Below are positions 32,278 to 39,960 of a DNA stretch of 64,000 nucleotides, one piece after another (the first letter of the stretch is position 1; each line of letters opens with the position of its first letter). This stretch comes from Pseudomonas sp. TH31 (lineage in GTDB: Bacteria > Pseudomonadota > Gammaproteobacteria > Pseudomonadales > Pseudomonadaceae). The notes under the pieces are model-generated. The model was given only the letters and a program-made list of their open reading frames with translations, was not told the origin of the DNA and made no database searches. The stretch lies in the NCBI RefSeq assembly GCF_016650815.1, contig NZ_JAEKEZ010000010.1:1-64000 (forward strand), read 5' to 3'. Both the position numbers and the translations under genes were made by a program.

Positions 32278-32478
32278 CATCGCAGGCAAGCCTTGCTCCT
32301 ACAGGGTTTTGCGTCGATGGCAAAGGCCAGGATCGACACATAACCCTGTAGGAGCAAGGCTTGCCCGCGATGAGACCGGCACATTCAACATCAAAGTGAC
32401 TGACCGCCCCTTCGCGAGCAGGCTCGCTCCCACAGGTTCAGTGCAATCCTTGTGGGAGCGAGCCTGCTCGCGAAGGGG
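32278..32478. repeat. Two tandem REPINs, class 1
   Basis: First pair: GCAAGCCTTGCTCCTACAGG (32286) with CCTGTAGGAGCAAGGCTTGC (32345). Second pair: GCGAGCAGGCTCGCTCCCAC (32414) with GTGGGAGCGAGCCTGCTCGC (32451). They are two sub-classes side by side between convergent genes. Confidence 0.9.
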
Positions 32479-32503
32479 TCGGTTCATCCAACATCAATAT
32501 CAC

Positions 32504-33460
32504 TTATGGCAACAAAATCACCTTGTCGCCACTGCCCGAGTTCACCTCGGCATACCGCTCCAACCCTTCGGCCAACGGCGACTCAACCAACCCTTCCGGC
32601 AACGGCAACAAGCCCTGATCGAAGAACGTGCCGAACTGATCCAGCATCGCCGCACACGCCTGCACGCCATACAGCAGCGAGTTGATCCCGACCACCGAAC
32701 CACCCTTGCGATACAACGCCAGCGCCGGCAATTGCACGTGACCGTCGACCGGCGCGGCAATGATCGCGATGCGGCCAAACGCAGCCAGCGCCGGGACTGA
32801 AGCCGGTAGCCAGAAACCCGTGGTGTCGAAGATCACGTCCGCGCCACCGGCGTACACCGCATTCACCTGAGCGCCGAGGTCTTCGGGCTTGTCCAGTTGC
32901 AGGGTCTGATAACCCTGAGCCTGCAATTCCTTGACCTGCTCCACCCGCCGCGCCGCCGCCAGTACCTTCGCCCCACGAACCTTGGCCAGCGCCAGCGCCG
33001 CACTCCCGACCGCCCCGCCACCAATCACCAACAAACGCGTACCCGCGGTTACCAGACTGCGCTCCAGCGCATCCCACGCCGTGGTGTACGGCACGCCGAG
33101 GCTGGCGGCCTGGGAAAAACTCAGGTGAGTCGGTTTCAGCGCTACGCCATTGGCCGGCAATTTGACGAATTGCGCGTGGGAACCATCAGCGAAAAAGCCC
33201 AGTTCACGACCGGTGCCCCAGACTTTCTGACCAACGAGCGCCTGCGGGCCCTCCACCACCACCCCGGCGAAATCCCGGCCGGGAATCCGTGGCAGCGTGG
33301 TGTAGGGAAATCGCCCCAGCACGTTCTTCACATCGCTGGGGTTGAGGCCCGCAGCCTTGATCTGCACCAGCACTTCATCAGCGCCAGCCACCGGGGTCGG
33401 GACATCAACATGGCGCAGGGCCGAGAGGTCGCCGGTCTTGTCAAATTGCAGAGCTTTCAT
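32504..33460 (-). CDS. Quinone oxidoreductase-like zinc-less alcohol dehydrogenase
   Basis: A 318-residue medium-chain dehydrogenase/reductase. The N-terminal GroES-like domain (ALRHVDVPTPVAGADEVLVQIKAAGLNPSDVKNVLGRF) lacks the catalytic zinc cysteine and the structural zinc loop. The Rossmann motif is LLVIGGGAVGSAALALA (about residue 145). NADPH-dependent reduction of quinones or activated alkenes is usual for this branch. It is followed on the same strand, across a REPIN, by no gene. Upstream lie the XapX and AraC genes, also on the minus strand. Confidence 0.9.
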   Translation of the reverse strand: MKALQFDKTGDLSALRHVDVPTPVAGADEVLVQIKAAGLNPSDVKNVLGRFPYTTLPRIPGRDFAGVVVEGPQALVGQKVWGTGRELGFFADGSHAQFVKLPANGVALKPTHLSFSQAASLGVPYTTAWDALERSLVTAGTRLLVIGGGAVGSAALALAKVRGAKVLAAARRVEQVKELQAQGYQTLQLDKPEDLGAQVNAVYAGGADVIFDTTGFWLPASVPALAAFGRIAIIAAPVDGHVQLPALALYRKGGSVVGINSLLYGVQACAAMLDQFGTFFDQGLLPLPEGLVESPLAEGLERYAEVNSGSGDKVILLP

Positions 33461-33491
33461 GGGGAGCTTCCGTTAACAGGATGAAGGGTTT

Positions 33492-33665
33492 TCAGGAGAT
33501 CCAGCCGGCGATCAGTTGCCGACCCATGGGCCACAACTTCTCGCCGGCGAGCATGCCCAACAACCCCACCAGCGCGATGGCGGGCGGTGCCGGGGAGCGA
33601 AAATCCAGCGCGCCGTAAAGCAGGCCAACGCCCAGGCCGATGCCCAGCGAGATGAGGTAGTTCAT
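33492..33665 (-). CDS. XapX domain (DUF1427) small membrane protein
   Basis: Only 57 residues: MNYLISLGIGLGVGLLYGAL, then SPAPPAIALVGLLGMLAGEKL, giving two hydrophobic hairpin segments. This is the XapX/DUF1427 pattern. The function is unknown. ATG 33665 is preceded by GAGTC. The longer frame to 33770 is unlikely because the family starts at this Met. It lies 31 bases upstream of the oxidoreductase start and is probably cotranscribed with it. Confidence 0.88.
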   Translation of the reverse strand: MNYLISLGIGLGVGLLYGALDFRSPAPPAIALVGLLGMLAGEKLWPMGRQLIAGWIS

Positions 33666-33773
33666 GACAGACTCCGTGGCACAAGAGGTAGGCGCAAAGT
33701 CTAGAGAAAGGTCACTCAATCCATCGGCCAAGTGCTTCTGAATATCGGCCAAACCGCAGTAACGGAACACCCT

Positions 33774-33872
33774 CTGGAGCTGCCGAGTGAAACGAGGCTG
33801 CGATCTTTTGATCTTGTTTTTAAAGCAAAATCAAAAGATCGCAGCCTCGTTTCACTCGGCAGCGCCTACAGG
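33774..33872. repeat. REPIN, class 2 with inserted AGTGAAACGA
   Basis: GGAGCTGCCGAGTGAAACGA replaces the GCCGAAGG centre on both arms, so both copies carry the same replacement and still pair. One arm with this insert recurs at 35434. Inner arms ATCTTTTGATCTTG and its complement remain standard. Confidence 0.9.
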
Positions 33873-34648
33873 GCGGCAGGTTGCGATGCCATGAATTGTG
33901 AAGGCGCAACACCCAACTCCCGGCGAAACATGTCACTGAAGCTGCTCGGCGAATACCCCAACTCCCGGGCAATGGCACTGACCGGCACACCTTGGATCAA
34001 CTCCGCCACTGCCGTCACCAGTTGCACCTGCCGCCGCCATTCGGCGAACCCCATGCCCAAGCCGTCCTTGAACAGCCGCGCCAGGGTGCGCACGCTGGCC
34101 CCGGCGTTTTCGGCGTGCTGTTCGAACGCAATGTCCAGGGACGGCGCAGCCATGACTGCCTGACACAGGTTCAGCAAGCGCCGGTCGGAATTGTCCGGCA
34201 GCGGGATTTTCAGCATCGAGCGTTTGGCCCGCTTGAGTTCCAGCAGCGCCAGACCGACCAGCGCCTCGTAATACTGCGGCGCACCGTCGTCGCTCTGCTC
34301 CACCAGCCCGACGATCAATTCCCGCAGCAGCCCCCCGACCTCGATGACCTGAACACTGTCATCCAGGGTCGCCGCCAACGCCGGCCGCAGGTAGATATTG
34401 CGCATCTGCAAGTCCGACACCACGCGAATCCCATGGGGCACGCCCGGCGGCAACCACACCGCCCGTTGCGGCGGAACCACCAGGGCTTCGTGCGGTGTCT
34501 CGACCCACATCACCCCGCTCATCGCGTACAGCAGTTGACCCCAGACATGCTCATGAGGCTCGATGAACAAGCCACGCGGGTAGGTGCGCGCCAGCGGTTG
34601 CACGGGCACGTCGGTGTCAGTCAAGTCGGGCGGTGCGGCGAGGGCCAT
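33866..34648 (-). CDS. AraC family transcriptional regulator with cupin sensor
   Basis: A 260-residue regulator. The N-terminal cupin (EPHEHVWGQLLYAMSGVMWVETPHEALVVPPQRAVWLPPGVPHGI, about residues 32-76) has the HEH metal-like motif. The C-terminal HTH pair contains RTLARLFKDGLGMGFAEWRRQ and PVSAIARELGYSPSSFSDMFRRELGVAPSQF (about residues 185-250). Such regulators usually control neighbouring genes. The XapX and oxidoreductase genes downstream on the same strand are candidates. The ligand is unknown. The 3' end overlaps the REPIN by a few bases. Confidence 0.9.
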   Translation of the reverse strand: MALAAPPDLTDTDVPVQPLARTYPRGLFIEPHEHVWGQLLYAMSGVMWVETPHEALVVPPQRAVWLPPGVPHGIRVVSDLQMRNIYLRPALAATLDDSVQVIEVGGLLRELIVGLVEQSDDGAPQYYEALVGLALLELKRAKRSMLKIPLPDNSDRRLLNLCQAVMAAPSLDIAFEQHAENAGASVRTLARLFKDGLGMGFAEWRRQVQLVTAVAELIQGVPVSAIARELGYSPSSFSDMFRRELGVAPSQFMASQPAAL

Positions 34649-34793
34649 GGGCTAGGATCATTGGGATTCGAGGAACCACCATGGTAACGAGGCGCCCGGT
34701 TTCTCGCCAGAGAGCGGCACCGTCTGCCAATCCGACTGAATTTTTATCGGTGCCAGCGATCCTTGTATTACCACAGGGAGGAATACGGGCTTT

Positions 34794-35021
34794 ATGAACA
34801 ACGCAAAACTGTTCGTCATTGAATACACCCTTCATGGCGCCCCCAAGTCTTTCATTATCCGTCTGGATAAAATGGACAACGCGGAGGCCTGGCATTGGGC
34901 GAGCTGCGATGCCGGCGTGGGACGCATCCCGCGCTTTGGCCGTGAGAAGGTGCAGAAGACCAGCAAACCGCTGGCAGAGAAATTCGGCGTCGAGAACGTC
35001 ACCTGGCGACCGGCGAGCTAA
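34794..35021 (+). CDS. Small conserved protein (DUF6555-like)
   Basis: A 75-residue soluble protein with no signal peptide: LFVIEYTLHGAPKSFIIRLD, then NAEAWHWASCDAGVGRIPRFG. I recognise it as a small protein common in Pseudomonas genomes, probably the DUF6555 family, with no known role. ATG 34794 follows GGAGGAAT at 34776-34783, a strong ribosome site, which supports expression. It ends 32 bases before a bidirectional terminator shared with the metallothionein gene. Confidence 0.72.
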   Translation: MNNAKLFVIEYTLHGAPKSFIIRLDKMDNAEAWHWASCDAGVGRIPRFGREKVQKTSKPLAEKFGVENVTWRPAS

Positions 35022-35052
35022 TTATCACAAGGAGACAGGGAATGTCAGAAAC

Positions 35053-35085
35053 AAAAAGTGGAGCCCAGGTGGCTCCACTTTTTTT
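35053..35085. terminator. Bidirectional rho-independent terminator
   Basis: AGTGGAGCC (35058-35065) pairs with GGCTCCACT (35071-35079), flanked by A5 on the left and T7 on the right, so it works on both strands. It ends the small protein gene (+) and the metallothionein gene (-). Confidence 0.93.
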
Positions 35086-35094
35086 GAACTGCGA

Positions 35095-35259
35095 TCAGCT
35101 TTTGGCGCATTTACAACCTTCGCTGGAGCATTTTTCACCGTGTTCATGGTGCTTGGCGCAGCCTTCGCAGCAGTAGTGTTTGCCATGACGTGCGATCGGA
35201 TGATCACCAAGCTTGCAGGAGCATTTAGGGCAGTCGCAGGTGCTTTTACTGTCGATCAT
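35095..35259 (-). CDS. Metallothionein (PmtA/SmtA type), 54 residues
   Basis: Translation from ATG 35259 to TGA 35095-35097 gives 54 residues with ten cysteines at 8, 10, 13, 15, 30, 31, 34, 44, 49 and 51 and histidines at 20, 25, 28, 37, 38 and 40. The order CxCxxCxC, then HYCCxxCA, then CxxxxCxC is that of bacterial SmtA-type metallothioneins, which bind zinc and cadmium in a metal-thiolate cluster. Close relatives are known from P. fluorescens and P. aeruginosa (PmtA). The gene is short enough to be missed by ORF length filters. ATG lies after GTCAGACCCC with no strong ribosome site. Cytoplasmic zinc storage or metal tolerance is the likely role. Confidence 0.94.
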   Translation of the reverse strand: MIDSKSTCDCPKCSCKLGDHPIARHGKHYCCEGCAKHHEHGEKCSSEGCKCAKS

Positions 35260-35349
35260 GGGGTCTGACTCCACTGTTATGGTCGTCCGGTGCGACGGAT
35301 GCGCACCGTAATACCAGTGTAGAAGCTGGCGCTAGCCATGAACGTTTAA

Positions 35350-35472
35350 GATCAGGATCAAAAGATCGTCCGAATGCGGCCCAAACCTTCGGCAGCTCCT
35401 GCATGGACCGCGCCTGGCAACATTTCTGTAGGCGCTACCGAGTGAAACGAGGCTGCGATCTTTTGATCTTCA
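35350..35472. repeat. REP pair, class 2 mixed variants
   Basis: The left arm (AAAAGATCGTCCGAATGCGG, CCTTCGGCAGCTCC) is the degenerate kind also seen at 19012. The right arm carries the AGTGAAACGA replacement. The arms therefore come from different sub-classes and pair poorly. They lie between the metallothionein and YdcZ genes. Confidence 0.82.
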
Positions 35473-35475
35473 GGA

Positions 35476-35931
35476 TCAAGCCGAGCGGGTGCTGCTGCGA
35501 TACATAAACACCAATGCCAGCGCCAGGCACACCATCGCCAGTATCCGGCTCCCGGACAACTCGATCGCCGGGTTGCCGAGCCAGCCAAAGTTATCGATCA
35601 GCATGCCCATGCCCAATTGCCCGACGATCACCGCCACGGTCGCCACCGCCGTCCCGACGCGAGGCACCGCGCCGACCATGACCATCATGTACACCACGCC
35701 GAACAACGCCCCGCCGAGCTGCCATTTCGGCACGTCCAACAGACTCACGGCGTGGGCCGGTTCGAAAAACAGGATGAGTAACCCAGTGACCACCGCGCCG
35801 ACCACAAAGGTCAACAGACTGCTGCGCAATACACCGACGGTTTCGCCCAGACGTCCGTTGATCGTAGCTTGAACACTCAACACCGCACCGGCTGCAACCA
35901 CCACTGCCAGCAAAATAATCAGATTCATCAT
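35476..35931 (-). CDS. YdcZ (DUF606) family DMT transporter
   Basis: A 151-residue membrane protein with five hydrophobic segments (LIILLAVVVAAGAVLSVQATING, LLTFVVGAVVTGLLILFF, LGGALFGVVYMMVMV, VATVAVIVGQLGMGMLID, ILAMVCLALALVFMY). This matches the small DUF606 branch of the drug/metabolite transporter superfamily, which usually occurs as two adjacent genes acting as a heteromer. Its ATG 35931 shares the A of the stop TGA of the upstream YdcZ remnant (TGATG), showing the original two-gene coupled operon. With that partner destroyed, this protein may have lost its partner. Confidence 0.88.
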   Translation of the reverse strand: MMNLIILLAVVVAAGAVLSVQATINGRLGETVGVLRSSLLTFVVGAVVTGLLILFFEPAHAVSLLDVPKWQLGGALFGVVYMMVMVGAVPRVGTAVATVAVIVGQLGMGMLIDNFGWLGNPAIELSGSRILAMVCLALALVFMYRSSTRSA

Positions 35932-36086
35932 CAACCCCGCGCAATCAGAACAAGTGCCATGACAATCAGCAGCAAGGCCAGCCAACGTTCACCGTTGACC
36001 TTCTTACGGGTGGCGCCGAACCAGCCGAAGTGGTCGATCAACACGCTTTTGCCGACCTGCCCGGAGAGGATCGCAATCATCGTCAT
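35931..36086 (-). pseudogene. YdcZ (DUF606) family transporter, C-terminal remnant
   Basis: In the frame ending at TGA 35931-35933 the sequence reads MTMIAILSGQVGKSVLIDHFGWFGATRK then ERWLALLLIVMALVLIARG, equivalent to the last third of a YdcZ protein (compare VIVGQLGMGMLIDNFGWLG in the neighbouring paralogue). Upstream of about 36086 the similarity stops and the DNA becomes the 3' end of a LysR gene on the other strand. The start, promoter and first two thirds are gone. Confidence 0.85.
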
Positions 36087-36280
36087 GGCTGATTGGTGAA
36101 GCGGTGCGCGAAGGCACGCTGGTGCCGGTGCTGGGGGAATATCAGGTGTCCAACAGCGTTGAGCCGCAGCAGATTGCGGTGTTGTGGCCGCGTAGTCGGC
36201 GGTTGTCGGTGAAGGTCAGGACGGTGATTGATTTCTATGTGGAGTGCTTTGGCGTGGTGCCATATTGGGACAGACCGTAG
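36086..36280 (+). pseudogene. LysR family regulator, C-terminal remnant
   Basis: Plus-strand frame from TGG 36086 to TAG 36278-36280: WLIGEAVREGTLVPVLGEYQ, then IAVLWPRSRRLSVKVRTVIDFYVECF. This is the typical end of a LysR substrate-binding domain (effector pocket strand, SRRLSxKVRxxIDF). No start, helix-turn-helix or ribosome site precedes it. It abuts the YdcZ remnant. Confidence 0.85.
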
Positions 36281-36282
36281 CG

Positions 36283-36421
36283 CCCTGTAGCAGCTGGCGC
36301 AGCCTGCGTTTGGCTGCAAAGCAGTCGTAAACCCTGTGCTCGCGATTTACCTGACACACCGCGCTGCCTGATTTCACGACTGCTTCGCAGCCAAACGCAG
36401 GCTGCGCCAGCTGCTACAGGG
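36283..36421. repeat. REP pair, class 3
   Basis: CTGTAGCAGCTGGCGCAGCC and its complement lie at the ends, with inner arms TGCGTTTGGCTGCAAAGCAG and CTGCTTCGCAGCCAAACGCA. It folds as one hairpin about 140 bases long. Confidence 0.88.
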
Positions 36422-36434
36422 AGTGCGTTGCGGC

Positions 36435-38117
36435 CTAGATCCGGAACTGCCCGACCAGTTTTCCGAGGCGTTGACCAAGGTCGGCCAGACTACGAGAAGT
36501 CTGCGCGCCGAGCTGAGTTTCATCCGCGACGCTGTCCACCGCCACGGCAATCTGATGCACGCTGCGGTTGATCTCTTCCGCCACCGCCGTCTGCTCTTCA
36601 GCGGCGCTGGCAATCTGGGCGTTCATCGAGTTGATGGTGCCGATCAACTGGGCCATGGTGTCCAGCGAAGCGCCGGCCTCGTTGGCCTGGGCCGAAGTGC
36701 CGTCGCCGGCCTCGCTGGAACGGCGCATCGCTTCGACGGCCGACTGGGTGCCGGCCTGCAAGCGGTCGATCATGCCCTGGATTTCCTGGGTACTGATTTG
36801 CGTGCGACTGGCCAGCGCCCGTACTTCGTCCGCCACCACCGCAAAACCACGGCCCGCCTCACCCGCACGAGCAGCTTCGATCGCAGCATTGAGGGCCAGC
36901 AAGTTGGTTTGCTCGGCAATCGAGCGGATCACCCCGAGTACGCTGACAATCGACGACACGTCTTTTTGCAGGCTGTCGAGGGACACGCCGCTGCTGCGGA
37001 TGTCATCCACCAATGCATGAATTTTCACGATGCTGCCGGCCACCACACGCTTGGCGGCCTGGCCTTCGGCGTCGGTCTGTTGGGCGGCGACCGCAGCGTT
37101 TTGCGCACTTTTCGCCACTTCTTGCGCGGCGGCGGACATTTCGTTGATCGCCGTGGCGACTTGATCCGTCTCGTGGCGCTGACGCTCCATCGCCTGATCC
37201 GAGCGCTGGGCCTGATCGGAGACCTGAGTCACCAGCCCGGTCAGTTGCGAGGTCATTTCGGTGATCTGGCGCACCAGGCCGTGGATCTTGTCGACGAAGC
37301 GGTTGAACGAGCCCGCCAGTTGACCGAGTTCGTCGTCGCTGGTGATGGTCAAGCGTCGGGTCAGGTCGCCCTCGCCCGCCGCGATGTCATCGAGGTTGGC
37401 TTTCATCAGGTTCAGCGGACGCAGGATCGCGTTGGCCAGCAACATCCCCGCCGCCGCAATCACCAGCAGCACGATGACTGCAATCGCGACGATGCTCAGC
37501 ACCACGCCTTCCATCCGTTCGGTGACCTTGGCCTGAACCAGTGCAACCTGGGCTTCAATGCCGTCCAGGTTAACCGAGGTGCCGACCGCCATGTCCCACT
37601 TGGGCAGGTATTCGGTGTAGCCGAGCTTGGGCACCAATACATTGCTGTTGCCGGGCAGTGGCGAACTGTATTCGAGGTAGTGGGTACCGTCCTTGGCGAC
37701 TTTCACCAGGTCACGGTTGACGTAGACGCCGTTCGGGTCGCGGTTGTCCTTGAAGCTCTGGCCCACGCCTTCAGAGCTGTTGGCCTTGAACAGGCGCACT
37801 GTGTTGGAGTCGTAGCCGAAGAAGTAGCCTTCCTTGCCGTAGCTGATGCTCGACAGCAACTTGACCACCTGGGCCCGCGCCGCGTCATCGCCGAGGGTCG
37901 CCGCGTCGTAAAGCGGCTTGATCGCGGTCATGGCCACCGCCACATAACTTTGCAGGGTGGCCTTGGCGTCGTTGAGCAGGCTTTGGCGAGTCTCCTCGAC
38001 CTCCTTGCGGGCCTGTTCCTGAAGAATAAACAGCGTGGTCAGGCTGATGACCAACGCAAAGAGCAACACCGGGAGGACGGCAAGGGACAGGACTTTAGCC
38101 TTGAGGCTCATGCGCAT
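36435..38117 (-). CDS. Methyl-accepting chemotaxis protein with single cache sensor
   Basis: A 560-residue chemoreceptor. TM1 is about residues 9-30 and the periplasmic domain about 35-200 ([59 protein letters not shown]). That pattern is the single-cache 2 family, many of which bind short carboxylic acids. TM2 is about residues 203-225, followed by HAMP and a signalling domain whose hairpin tip reads [35 protein letters not shown] (about residue 385 onward). No CheR/CheB pentapeptide ends the chain. ATG 38117 is chosen because the hydrophobic TM1 begins there. The ligand is unknown. Confidence 0.92.
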   Translation of the reverse strand: MRMSLKAKVLSLAVLPVLLFALVISLTTLFILQEQARKEVEETRQSLLNDAKATLQSYVAVAMTAIKPLYDAATLGDDAARAQVVKLLSSISYGKEGYFFGYDSNTVRLFKANSSEGVGQSFKDNRDPNGVYVNRDLVKVAKDGTHYLEYSSPLPGNSNVLVPKLGYTEYLPKWDMAVGTSVNLDGIEAQVALVQAKVTERMEGVVLSIVAIAVIVLLVIAAAGMLLANAILRPLNLMKANLDDIAAGEGDLTRRLTITSDDELGQLAGSFNRFVDKIHGLVRQITEMTSQLTGLVTQVSDQAQRSDQAMERQRHETDQVATAINEMSAAAQEVAKSAQNAAVAAQQTDAEGQAAKRVVAGSIVKIHALVDDIRSSGVSLDSLQKDVSSIVSVLGVIRSIAEQTNLLALNAAIEAARAGEAGRGFAVVADEVRALASRTQISTQEIQGMIDRLQAGTQSAVEAMRRSSEAGDGTSAQANEAGASLDTMAQLIGTINSMNAQIASAAEEQTAVAEEINRSVHQIAVAVDSVADETQLGAQTSRSLADLGQRLGKLVGQFRI

Positions 38118-38197
38118 GACGGTTCGCTCTCTTTTGATTTTATTGGCGTGGTTAAAGGCTTTAACGGCACACCAAGTCAAAAGTTGAACCGCAAAAA

Positions 38198-38268
38198 AAG
38201 ATCGCAGCCTTCGGCAGCTCCTACGCCGATCGTATAGGAGCTGCCGAAGGCTGCGATCTTTTGATCTT
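38198..38268. repeat. REPIN, class 2, short loop
   Basis: AGATCGCAGCCTTCGGCAGC faces TAGGAGCTGCCGAAGGCTGC with a spacer of about 12 bases. It lies between a chemoreceptor and an antiporter on the same strand. Confidence 0.92.
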
Positions 38269-38280
38269 CGGGTGCTTACA

Positions 38281-39602
38281 TCAAAGCACCATAGCCGCCA
38301 CCCAGCCAAATGCCAGCAACGGCAGGTTGTAATGCAGGAACGTCGGGACCACGGTGTCCCAGATGTGGTGATGCTGGCCGTCAATGTTCAAACCGGAAGT
38401 CGGGCCCAACGTCGAGTCCGAGGCCGGCGAGCCGGTGTCGCCCAAGGCGCCGGCAGTGCCGACGATGCAAACGATCGCCATCGGGCTGAAGCCCAATTGC
38501 ACGCACAGCGGCACGAAAATCGCCGCCAGGATTGGCACAGTGGAGAACGACGAACCGATACCAATGGTGACCATCAACCCCACCAACAGCATCAGCAGCG
38601 CACCGATGGCCTTGCTGTGGTCGATCCACGCTGCCGCGCTTTCCACCAGTGTGCGCACTTGCCCGGTGGCCTTGAGCACTTCGGCAAAACCCGAGGCGGC
38701 GATCATGATGAAGCCGATCATCGCCATCATCTTCATGCCTTCGGTGAACAGGTCGTCGGTTTCACGCCACTTCACAATCCCCGACACCGAGAAAATCAGA
38801 AACCCCGCCAGGGCGCCGATGATCATCGAATCCAGCAACAGCTGAATGATGAAGGCTGCGGCAATCGCCAGCCCGGCAATGCCCAGGGTCATCGGGTTGT
38901 AGGCGACGGTTACCTGCTCCACCTGCTCGATCTTGGCCAGGTCGTAGACGCGTTTTTGCGGTAGCTGAAAAACACCGCCACCAACAGGCCAGACACCATG
39001 CCCATCGCCGGGATTGCCATGGCATGCATGACGTTGATCTGGCTGATGTCGACGCCACTTTTGCTGACGTTCGCCAGCAAAATCTGATTCAGGAAGATAT
39101 TGCCGAAGCCCACCGGGAACACCATGTACGGCGTGATCAGGCCGAAGGTCATGACGCAGGCGATCAAGCGGCGGTCCAGTTGCAGTTTGGTCAGCACATA
39201 TAAAAGCGGCGGCACCAGCAACGGAATAAAGGCGATATGTATCGGCAGAATGTTTTGGGAAGCGATGGCCACCACCCATAGCAAGCCGATCAGCAGCCAC
39301 TTGACCTGCCGGCCACCGCTGGCGTGCTGGCGGTCGACCATCAGCAAAGCCTTGTCCGCCAGCGCGTGGGCCAGGCCGGACTTGGCAATCGCCACCGCGA
39401 ACGCGCCGAGCAAGGCGTAGGACAAGGCCACCGTAGCCCCATTGCCGAGGCCACTGTTGAAGGCTTTGAGCGTCGCGTCGATGCCCAGCCCGCCAGTCAA
39501 ACCACCCACCAGCGCGCCGACAATCAGCGCGATTACCACGTGCACGCGGGACAGGCTGAGCACCAGCATGACGCCAACCGCGGCAATTACAGCATTAATC
39601 AT
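38281..39602 (-). CDS. YuiF-type Na+/H+ antiporter family protein, broken by a one-base deletion
   Basis: About 440 residues and roughly ten to twelve membrane segments ([65 protein letters not shown]). The region [30 protein letters not shown] and [26 protein letters not shown] near the end is typical of the Na+/H+ antiporter (NhaC/GntP-like) family. The N-terminal frame (from 39602) and the C-terminal frame join as [20 protein letters not shown] when one A is added to the run at 38953-38957. The substrate is unproved; organic-acid symport is possible. Two chemoreceptors flank it. Confidence 0.85.
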
Positions 39603-39757
39603 CGTTACCTCAAGGCAAGCGGAATGAGCTCAGCCGGCAGTCTGCGAAGAGCCGCCAGCGGAGTAAGGAATGGGTTTTATTAGAGGGCGCGCACTGTGCC
39701 GCAGGACCGCCCCCTTGTCAAAGCGAACGCCGCCCTTCTCATTGCAATTGCCGCCCC

Positions 39758-39862
39758 TGTAGGAGCTGCCGAAGGCTGCGATCTTTTGATCTTCGGCGTC
39801 ATCACGGCCACAAAAATCAAAAGATCGTCCGAATGCGGCCCAAACCTTCGGCAGCTCCTACG
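39758..39862. repeat. REP pair, class 2
   Basis: TGTAGGAGCTGCCGAAGGCT on the left. The right arm is the degenerate form (AAAAGATCGTCCGAATGCGG, then CCTTCGGCAGCTCCTAC) as at 35350. It fills part of a 358-base gap. The other bases hold no gene. Confidence 0.85.
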
Positions 39863-39960
39863 GGGGTGAATCCGATATTTGTTAAAGGCCATAAAGAAAG
39901 CCGATTCGCGGCCGTTACAGTGCAAAGTCTCAGATAAATATCGAATAAGGACGTCACTCC

